Positions 1 through 4,723 of a DNA stretch of 5,204 nt are shown here, piece by piece (within the stretch, counting starts at the first letter, position 1; the number at the start of each line of letters is the position of its first letter). The notes under the pieces were generated by a model, which searched no databases, was not told the DNA's origin, and saw only the letters and a list, made by a program, of their open reading frames with translations. Made by a program: the position numbers and the translations under genes. Source of the DNA: an uncultured bacterium (lineage in GTDB: Bacteria; Cyanobacteriota; Vampirovibrionia; Gastranaerophilales; Gastranaerophilaceae); the NCBI GenBank assembly GCA_947365485.1, contig CANAXK010000125.1:1-5204 (forward strand). The letters are read 5' to 3'.

Positions 1-625
1 CTTTTTCAAGATTTGTGTTTTCGTTGTATTTTTTCTGGAATGATTGTTTGATTTCGTTATATTCTTTTGTTCTTTGTGTAGCTTCTGCCTGTCTTTCAAG
101 CTGCTCCAAAACATCTTTGTGGAAGCTGTCCCATTTCTTAGCAGCCTTTAAATCTTTCTTTACTTTATCATGGATTTTTTCAACGTCATCTTTTGAACCG
201 TATGCTGGAACAAGGCTCAAAACATATCCAACTTCGTTTGCTATTTGCTGATACTTGGCATCTTTTGCCTGTGTACCGAATGTTTTTTGAAGTTCTGTCA
301 CGATTTTTGCCGGCTCAACACCATCGTTAACAAGATTGGTTAGCTTATCTAGAGCAACATCTTCTTTGCCATCTGCAACTTTCTTTGCGGCTCTTCTTTC
401 TTTTCTTGAAAGCTTTTCAGGAGTAACTTCTTGAGCTTCTGATTTTTCAAGTCCCATAAGAGTGTAAACGCCTTGCTCTTCCTCTTTTGTCAAACCGAGC
501 TTAGCAAGCTCTGCTTCAAATACAGAAACTTCTTTCTTGTCTTCTGCATTAACTTTTCCGTCTTTGTTGCCTGCTAGATCTGCAGCTTTAACAATTTCAT
601 TTAATTTTGTTAAATCAAGTCCCAT
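1..625 (-). CDS. Unrecognised charged helical protein with degenerate EF-hand-like loop (partial)
   Basis: The reading frame is open from an ATG at 623-625 to the left edge (208 residues seen; C-terminus missing). The start is well supported: a perfect AAGGAG Shine-Dalgarno at 632-637 sits 6 nt upstream. I do not recognise the family. The N-terminus has a loop resembling a calcium-binding EF-hand or dockerin (residues 16-29: D16, N20, D22, G23, V25, D29), but the expected Asp at loop position 1 (residue 18) is Ala, so calcium binding is doubtful. A basic patch (K71-LSRKERRAAKK) follows. The remainder is Lys/Glu/Gln-rich and predicted to be helical, with coiled-coil-like character from about residue 145 on. 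I see no signal peptide and no convincing membrane segment, so it is probably cytosolic. It lies 86 bases downstream of trmFO on the same strand, but its strong own ribosome site suggests independent expression. A structural or scaffold-like role is only a guess. Confidence 0.85.
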   Translation of the reverse strand, partial: MGLDLTKLNEIVKAADLAGNKDGKVNAEDKKEVSVFEAELAKLGLTKEEEQGVYTLMGLEKSEAQEVTPEKLSRKERRAAKKVADGKEDVALDKLTNLVNDGVEPAKIVTELQKTFGTQAKDAKYQQIANEVGYVLSLVPAYGSKDDVEKIHDKVKKDLKAAKKWDSFHKDVLEQLERQAEATQRTKEYNEIKQSFQKKYNENTNLEK

Positions 626-711
626 GATATACTCCTTTTTCCTCGTTTCTCTACTCTTGTATATATAAAGTAGTTTCTGAGGAAATAATTGCGTAAACTC
701 TTAACAAAAGT

Positions 712-2103
712 TTACATACTGTAAACAAAATCTTTTAAAACATCGACCGAACGCCTTGCCAGAAGCTCGGTTTTCAGCTTTTTATTTTTCCTTTCTTTTT
801 TAGGTAATTCTATTTGAGGAAGGATTCCCCAGTTAGAATTTATAGGTTGTAGGGGTAAATATCTCACAGAGTTATCACGTGATGAGATATGCTTGAGGTG
901 CGCTGAATCGCTTATGTAGAAGGTGATTGAACCGAGCATTGTCTCGCGTGGAAGAGTGATTAATTGTTCCCTCTCCTCGAGGAGAGGGTTAGGGTGAGGT
1001 GTCAACCCACTTGTAACTCTTCTTGCCATATTCATTCCTGCTAACATGCCTGTTGCAATCGATTCTGAGTAACCTTCAGTGCCGGTTATCTGTCCTGCAA
1101 AGAATAGACCCTTGCGCTTTTTAGTCTCTAAAGTTGGGTTGAGAATCTGCGGAGAGTTGATGAACGTGTTTCTGTGCATTACTCCGTATCTTACAATGCT
1201 CGCTTCTTCTAATCCCGGAATTGATTGGAGTAACTCCTTTTGAGCACCCCACTTGAGGTTTGTCTGAAATCCGACCAGATTGAACAGAGTTTTTGCTGAA
1301 TTGTCCTGCCTTAGCTGAACAACTGCGTAGTTTTCTATTCCTGTTCTTTTGTCAATAAGCCCTACAGGCTTCATTGGCCCGAACCTTAATGTGTCCACTC
1401 CGCGCGAAGCAAGAACCTCAACAGGCAGACAGGACTCAAAGTATTTGGAATCCTTGTCAACGCTATGCTGCTCGATTCTAGGCGCGTTGGTCAGAATATT
1501 GTAGAACTTTTCGTATTCTTCTTTATTCATTGGACAGTTGATGTAAGAAGCCTCACCCTTGTCGTATCTTGATGCCCAGAAGGCTTTGTCAAAATTGATT
1601 GAGTCAACTTCTACGATCGGTGCTATTGCGTCAAAAAAGTGTAAGTGCTCACTTTGTGTAAACTCTTTTATTGCTTCTGCAAACTTATCGCTCGTGAGCG
1701 GGCCGGATGCTATAATTACATTTCCGTCCGGAATTTCTGTTACTTCTTCTCTAATTATTTCTATATTAGGGTCGTTTTCAATCTTTTGGGTAACCGCCCT
1801 TGAAAAATCTTCTCGTGCAATTGCAAGCGCGTTTCCTGCAGGAACAGCGTTTGCATAAGCAATCTTGATAAGCTCCCCTCCAAGAATCTCCATTTCTTTT
1901 TTGAGCAGTCCGCTTGCGTTAGTAATCTCAGAAGAGCCAAGACTGTTTGAGCAGACAAACTCTGCGCAGTCACCTGTTACGTGAGCGCCCGTTGTTTTTT
2001 CGGGTCTCATTTCGTACAACTTGACCTTTATTCCCCGCTTCGAAAGCTGTAATGCTGCCTCCGAACCGGCAAGTCCTGCTCCTATGATTTTGACTTCCTT
2101 CAT
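712..2103 (-). CDS. trmFO: TrmFO: methylenetetrahydrofolate--tRNA-(uracil-5-)-methyltransferase
   Basis: This flavoenzyme makes ribothymidine (m5U54) in the T-loop of tRNA, taking the methyl carbon from 5,10-methylenetetrahydrofolate and reducing it with FAD/NAD(P)H in the cytosol. The N-terminus carries the Rossmann dinucleotide motif (residues 6-14, IIGAGLAGS) followed by YEMRP at 30-34. The family signature FVCSNSL is at 49-55; C51 matches the catalytic Cys (C53 of the Bacillus subtilis enzyme), and C225 in ESCLPVEV matches its second conserved Cys (C226). GPMKPVGL (242-249), the GFQTNLKWG stretch (278-286), RYGVMHRNTFINSP (305-318) and FFAGQITGTEGY (334-345) are all typical. At 463 residues it is about 28 longer than the B. 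subtilis protein (435). The excess is two in-frame insertions, around residues 365-380 and 402-415, each lying on a DNA palindrome. The ATG start gives the expected MKEVKIIGAG N-terminus; a weak AAGG ribosome site lies about 10 nt upstream. It sits 92 bases downstream of the cyclase gene. Confidence 0.97.
   Translation of the reverse strand: MKEVKIIGAGLAGSEAALQLSKRGIKVKLYEMRPEKTTGAHVTGDCAEFVCSNSLGSSEITNASGLLKKEMEILGGELIKIAYANAVPAGNALAIAREDFSRAVTQKIENDPNIEIIREEVTEIPDGNVIIASGPLTSDKFAEAIKEFTQSEHLHFFDAIAPIVEVDSINFDKAFWASRYDKGEASYINCPMNKEEYEKFYNILTNAPRIEQHSVDKDSKYFESCLPVEVLASRGVDTLRFGPMKPVGLIDKRTGIENYAVVQLRQDNSAKTLFNLVGFQTNLKWGAQKELLQSIPGLEEASIVRYGVMHRNTFINSPQILNPTLETKKRKGLFFAGQITGTEGYSESIATGMLAGMNMARRVTSGLTPHPNPLLEEREQLITLPRETMLGSITFYISDSAHLKHISSRDNSVRYLPLQPINSNWGILPQIELPKKERKNKKLKTELLARRSVDVLKDFVYSM
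859..890. repeat. Inverted repeat inside trmFO, matching a peptide insertion
   Basis: The 8-bp arms ATATCTCA (859-866) and TGAGATAT (883-890) are perfect inverse complements. The 16-base interior overlaps a 10-bp palindrome, ATCACGTGAT (874-883). On the coding strand this stretch reads H405-ISSRDNSVR-Y415. TrmFO relatives pass almost directly from the YIS/YIT motif to the FQPMN..FG motif here, so this protein has about 13 extra residues and they fall on the palindrome. I infer a small palindromic element inserted in frame. I do not recognise a named repeat family, and no second copy is visible in the window. Confidence 0.6.
967..1003. repeat. Dispersed palindromic repeat inserted in trmFO
   Basis: The core at 969-988 is a perfect 20-bp palindrome, CCCTCTCCTCGAGGAGAGGG, followed by TTAGGGTGAGG (989-999). 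Read on the minus strand it gives the arrangement CCTCACCCTAACCCTCTCC and then GGAGAGGG. From general knowledge, this is a dispersed repeat seen in many unrelated bacterial genomes and often translated as 'TPHPNPLPEGE'-like peptides. Here it supplies TPHPNPLLEERE (residues 368-379) between the conserved ARRV and LPRETMLGS motifs of TrmFO, where relatives have only a short linker. It keeps the frame and leaves the motifs on both sides intact. The exact element ends cannot be fixed from one copy. Confidence 0.85.
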
Positions 2104-2195
2104 AATTGCACTACCTTCACTGTGTATTCATTACATGATATATAACGGCACATTTTTCCAAAACTTTAATTTTTAAAGAAGTTTCGTTACAAATC

Positions 2196-4013
2196 TTAAT
2201 ATCTGCCAACCTGATTTCTTCCATGCTCTTTAGCATAATACAAGCCCTTGTCTGCCCATTCGATTAAATCCTGCGGGGTTTGTGCATTGTCAGGGAAAGT
2301 TGCAACACCGAGGCTTATTGTAACAGATGCGCTGTCAACAGGGTTAAGCTGGAACGGCTTTTCGGCAACGGCCTTGCAAATTCTGTTTGCGTTGTTCAAA
2401 GCCTCTTCTGCGCTTGTGTTCGGAAGAATTATGCTCATTTCTTCACCGCCGTATCTGCAAACGTAATCAGTTGTTCTGGAGTTCTTTTTCAAAGTCTGGG
2501 CAACCTGTCTTAGAACAGCATCACCAGCCTGATGCCCGTAAGTATCATTAAACTTTTTGAAGAAATCAATGTCCACGATTATGAGCGAAAACGGCTGGTT
2601 GTATCTTCTTGCAATGTCCATTTGTTTTCTTAATGTATCCTGAAAATAGCGGTGGTTGTAGAGTTCTGTGAGCCCGTCAATCGTTGCAAGCTTGTACTGG
2701 TACTCAAAATCCTTTGATTTCATCAGGTATTTTGCAAGGAACGAGAGCGCAAAAGCTGCCATAATCGAGATAACAGGAAGCACAACCGGTATCCACAGAT
2801 TGAATAATTCCATTGTGTAGTATGAGACAAAAAGATATGCAATTCCAAACAACACTGTTGAGAGGAATGCAAACAGGGTTGAAGTTGAAAGCATTACAAT
2901 TGCGCCTACAATAGCTATTACGCCTGCAATTATGAGCAAGTCTGTAATTACCGGAGTTTTTGCAATAAAATTGTTGTCCAGCATATTGTTGAAGAATGTT
3001 GCGTGGACTTCCACTCCCGGATAAACTCCTTCTTGAACCGGCACACTCTTTGTATCGTGCAGGCTCATTGCAGTTGTCCCTATTATGATGATTTTGTCCT
3101 TGTAGTCAAACTTGTTGGCTTCTTTGCCTTCCATCTCTCTGATTAATTTATACATCGGAACAATTGTGTGCGTTCCGCTCGGGCCGTACCAGTTCAGAAT
3201 CGCTTCTCCGTCCTTGTTTAGCGGGATTTTTGTATCTGAAACAACGAGCTTTGCGTTTTTATTAATGACATAGCCGGTTTCAGGGCTTCCTGTTAAGTAG
3301 TCGCTTGCAGCCTTGAATGACAGGTAAGGATAATAATTATCCTTGTATATCATAAGCGGAGCAATGTTTCTGATAATGCCGTCATTGTTTCGCATAACGT
3401 TTGTCATCCCAATATTTGCTTTGCCGTCAATAAGCGATGCTAAGATAGGCCGGCAGTTTGAGAATCTGTATTTCCTGTTAAAATCTACATTTGAATCGTT
3501 TTCAAGCTTCACAGCGAGTCTTTCCGGCAGGTCAATCGGGAGCCTTACATCACTTGGCTGGTTGTCGAAATTCATTGATGTGTACACATTCGGGTACTTG
3601 TTCATTGTATCCGATAGATACTTGTCTGCTTCTTTTGAAGCTCTAAGTGATTTTATGAACATCAGATCAAAGATTATTGCCTGCGGGTTTTCATCCTCAA
3701 TGTAGTTAATCATATCCGCGTAGACGTTTCTCGGAATCGGCCACTCGCCGTACTTGTCCCAGAGCATTTCTAGGCTCGCGTCGTCTATCGCAAGCACAAC
3801 AATGTCCTTGTTTGGAACAGGGCGTTTGTGAAGCACTCGAAGTGACTGGCGGTAGTCGAAGGTTCTGTTTTCAGCAACTTCAAAGAACGATACAATAACG
3901 TTTTTAAGAGTTCTGTTGTTTTGCAAAAGTACAAAACTGATTAGCAAAGCTGCAAGAACGAGCAGCAAATATGTTCCGAATGTAAACCATTTGGTTTTTA
4001 TAAGATTCTTCAA
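2196..4013 (-). CDS. CHASE2-domain membrane diguanylate cyclase (GGDEF)
   Basis: This inner-membrane enzyme is predicted to make c-di-GMP from two GTP in response to an extracytoplasmic signal. With the TTG at 4011-4013 as start it has 605 residues: one membrane helix (about 11-31), an external CHASE2 domain (about 45-345, with RTFDYR, IVVLAIDDAS, WPIPR, IIFDLMF, and the closing KIIIIGTTA...PGVEVHA), three helices (about 355-375, 379-399, 406-428) and a C-terminal GGDEF domain (about 442-603). The cyclase domain has DGLTELYNHR (from D446), metal-site D481 in VDIDFF, FNDTYGH, the active-site motif GGEEM at 522-526 (Met where Phe is usual), and the RxxD inhibitory site R513-TT-D516 five residues before it. 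Start choice: GGGAGAG (4020-4026) lies at proper Shine-Dalgarno distance from this TTG. An in-frame TTG at 4026-4028 would swallow that site and has none of its own, and no Met occurs nearby. The signal sensed is unknown. It stands divergent to flagellar genes, which fits control of motility. Confidence 0.93.
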   Translation of the reverse strand: MKNLIKTKWFTFGTYLLLVLAALLISFVLLQNNRTLKNVIVSFFEVAENRTFDYRQSLRVLHKRPVPNKDIVVLAIDDASLEMLWDKYGEWPIPRNVYADMINYIEDENPQAIIFDLMFIKSLRASKEADKYLSDTMNKYPNVYTSMNFDNQPSDVRLPIDLPERLAVKLENDSNVDFNRKYRFSNCRPILASLIDGKANIGMTNVMRNNDGIIRNIAPLMIYKDNYYPYLSFKAASDYLTGSPETGYVINKNAKLVVSDTKIPLNKDGEAILNWYGPSGTHTIVPMYKLIREMEGKEANKFDYKDKIIIIGTTAMSLHDTKSVPVQEGVYPGVEVHATFFNNMLDNNFIAKTPVITDLLIIAGVIAIVGAIVMLSTSTLFAFLSTVLFGIAYLFVSYYTMELFNLWIPVVLPVISIMAAFALSFLAKYLMKSKDFEYQYKLATIDGLTELYNHRYFQDTLRKQMDIARRYNQPFSLIIVDIDFFKKFNDTYGHQAGDAVLRQVAQTLKKNSRTTDYVCRYGGEEMSIILPNTSAEEALNNANRICKAVAEKPFQLNPVDSASVTISLGVATFPDNAQTPQDLIEWADKGLYYAKEHGRNQVGRY

Positions 4014-4019
4014 AATTTT

Positions 4020-4026
4020 CTCTCCC
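4020..4026 (-). promoter_or_regulatory. Shine-Dalgarno deciding the cyclase start
   Basis: GGGAGAG on the minus strand ends 6 nt before the TTG at 4011-4013. It therefore supports that TTG over the in-frame TTG five codons upstream, which overlaps this same site. Confidence 0.65.
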
Positions 4027-4035
4027 AAGTCTAAT

Positions 4036-4059
4036 TTAACTATATTCTAGTATAGTTAA
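4036..4059. repeat. 9-bp inverted repeat upstream of cyclase gene
   Basis: TTAACTATA (4036-4044) and TATAGTTAA (4051-4059) are perfect inverse complements around a 6-base spacer. The repeat lies 22 bases before the cyclase start, spans the stop codon of the small upstream ORF (4040-4042), and contains the -10 box of a candidate promoter. It could be an operator, or an AT-rich hairpin in an intercistronic leader. With no G or C beyond one pair per arm it is a poor terminator. Confidence 0.5.
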
Positions 4060-4201
4060 TCTTGGCTGTTTTTGCAAGAAACTTATCACCGTTCAGGCTT
4101 TTTTCAATCAGGCTGTTGTTCAGCTTCAAAAGCTCGGTTGAGCGGAGCAAGTCAAGGGGGTTAAGTAAGTATTTTAATAAGCATTCTTCATGTAAATTCA
4201 T
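4040..4201 (-). CDS. Possible small leucine-rich protein, 53 residues
   Basis: An ATG at 4199-4201 opens a frame ending in TAG at 4040-4042, 26 bases before the cyclase start on the same strand. The product begins MNLHEECLLKYLL and is rich in Leu, Asn and Lys, with amphipathic helical character, no Trp and no clear signal peptide; I do not recognise a family. For coding: G+C is clearly higher here than in the adjoining 4202-4330 stretch, G+C is low at second codon positions and much higher at third, and the gene would form a tight pair with the cyclase. Against: no good ribosome site is visible (only GAAAG close to the ATG), the frame stays open 14 codons further up, and a plausible cyclase promoter lies inside it. 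If real, it could modulate the cyclase, but this is a guess from position only. Confidence 0.42.
   Translation of the reverse strand: MNLHEECLLKYLLNPLDLLRSTELLKLNNSLIEKSLNGDKFLAKTAKINYTRI
4049..4077 (-). promoter_or_regulatory. Candidate sigma-70 promoter for cyclase gene
   Basis: Minus-strand -35 TTGCAA (4072-4077) and -10 TATACT (4049-4054) are separated by exactly 17 bases; 4/6 and 5/6 positions match the consensus. Transcription would begin near 4042 and give a leader of about 30 nt before the TTG start. The -10 lies in the inverted repeat 4036-4059, which would suit repressor control. It conflicts with the small ORF 4040-4201, inside which it lies; both could still be true if the promoter is internal. 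Confidence 0.45.
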
Positions 4202-4259
4202 ACTTTCAACTTCGACAAAACCTTGACATCTCTTTAATAATTCTTAAACAAATACTACG

Positions 4260-4288
4260 AATATATGATTTTGACTCCAATCATTAAA
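4260..4288 (-). promoter_or_regulatory. Weak candidate sigma-70 promoter facing left
   Basis: Minus-strand TTTAAT (4283-4288) and TATATT (4260-4265) are 17 bases apart; matches to consensus are 3/6 and 5/6. It would serve the small ORF and cyclase as a unit. Its -35 box covers the TAAA box of the rightward fliE promoter, so the two would compete. Evidence is slight in such AT-rich DNA. Confidence 0.25.
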
Positions 4289-4312
4289 GCACATCCAACA
4301 ATCATCCGATAA
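4285..4312 (+). promoter_or_regulatory. Sigma-28 (FliA/SigD)-type flagellar promoter before fliE
   Basis: TAAA (4285-4288) and TCCGATAA (4305-4312) are separated by 16 bases. The flagellar sigma consensus is TAAA-N15-GCCGATAA, with 14-16 allowed in SigD-type promoters, so the -10 matches 7 of 8 positions. Transcription would start near 4319, leaving about 15 nt of leader that still contains the fliE ribosome site. A perfect TATAAT at 4314-4319 has no -35 partner at suitable distance and would start transcription inside the ribosome site, so the sigma-28 reading is preferred. Confidence 0.65.
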
Positions 4313-4323
4313 ATATAATAAAA

Positions 4324-4330
4324 GAGGTGA
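4324..4330 (+). promoter_or_regulatory. fliE ribosome binding site
   Basis: GAGGTGA matches the anti-Shine-Dalgarno of 16S rRNA over seven bases and ends 3 nt before the ATG, fixing the fliE start. Confidence 0.8.
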
Positions 4331-4333
4331 AAT

Positions 4334-4672
4334 ATGTTCAACGGTTTTTATCCAAGATACGACTTAGAAGCAAGAATCCAGCACACCAAACTGGATAGTT
4401 GGGGCGATGTCCCTTCTGCAAGAATGAACAGAGTGGAAGAGCCTTCGACTGCTAACTTCCAGAGTGTTATGTCAGGACTTGTTGAAAACCTCAACACCTC
4501 AATGAATGCACCTGACAATCTTTTGAAAGACGCGATGATGGGCTCTGAAAATGTTGATATCCACGATGTTATGGTCGCGATTTCAAAAGCTGAAATTTCT
4601 GTTAACGTGGCAACCACTGTAACGGGTAAAGTCATACAGGCGTATGATAAAATAATGCAGATTCAGATTTAG
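4334..4672 (+). CDS. fliE: FliE, flagellar hook-basal body complex protein
   Basis: FliE is a small exported protein that joins the MS ring (FliF) to the proximal rod of the flagellar basal body and is among the first proteins exported by the flagellar type III apparatus. The protein has 112 residues, slightly above the usual 100-105. The C-terminal family core is clear: VDIHDVMVAISKAEIS (74-89) followed by GKVIQAYDKIMQIQI (98-112), matching the usual 'DLHDVMIA..KA..S......RNKL..AY.EIM.M.' pattern; the common Arg-Asn before Lys is replaced by Thr-Gly (97-98). The N-terminal 40 residues are not conserved. There is no cleavable signal, as expected. It is followed after 51 bases by fliF, the usual partner order; flgB and flgC, often just upstream of fliE, are absent here. 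A sigma-28-type promoter lies directly upstream. Confidence 0.93.
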   Translation: MFNGFYPRYDLEARIQHTKLDSWGDVPSARMNRVEEPSTANFQSVMSGLVENLNTSMNAPDNLLKDAMMGSENVDIHDVMVAISKAEISVNVATTVTGKVIQAYDKIMQIQI

Positions 4673-4674
4673 AC

Positions 4675-4703
4675 TTCTCATAATTAATATATATGTGTAT
4701 AAT
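4675..4703 (+). promoter_or_regulatory. Candidate sigma-70 promoter for fliF
   Basis: TTCTCA (4675-4680) and a perfect TATAAT (4698-4703) are exactly 17 bases apart in the fliE-fliF gap; the -35 matches 4/6. Transcription would start near 4710, about 14 nt before the fliF ATG, with the AGGGCAGGA ribosome site (4712-4720) still included. It may give fliF expression separate from the fliE promoter. Chance occurrence in AT-rich DNA is possible. Confidence 0.42.
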
Positions 4704-4723
4704 ATTCTTATAGGGCAGGATAT

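Noticed and set aside
15..251. 78-residue hydrophobic, Ser/Phe-rich frame on the plus strand
   Set aside because: It is the complement of the Lys/Glu-rich helical region of the minus-strand gene; such false membrane-like frames arise opposite charged proteins.
859..1003. CRISPR-like or tandem repeat array from two nearby palindromes
   Set aside because: The two palindromes differ in sequence, occur once each, and lie inside an intact, conserved coding gene.
1559..1858. 99-residue open frame on the plus strand within trmFO
   Set aside because: It lies antisense to conserved TrmFO sequence, has no ribosome site, and its product resembles no family; it is a shadow of trmFO.
2160..2178. Terminator after the cyclase gene (CTTTAA-AAA-TTAAAG hairpin followed by TTTT on the minus strand)
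   Set aside because: The stem has only one G-C pair in six and the T run is short; too weak to call against the AT-rich background.
4223..4228. Perfect TTGACA as a -35 box for fliE
   Set aside because: No acceptable -10 lies 16-18 bases downstream (best is TAAACA), and it would start far from fliE; the sigma-28-type motif is better placed.
4348..4635. 95-residue open frame on the minus strand opposite fliE
   Set aside because: fliE is a clear family member with a strong ribosome site; the reverse frame is a by-product of its codon use.
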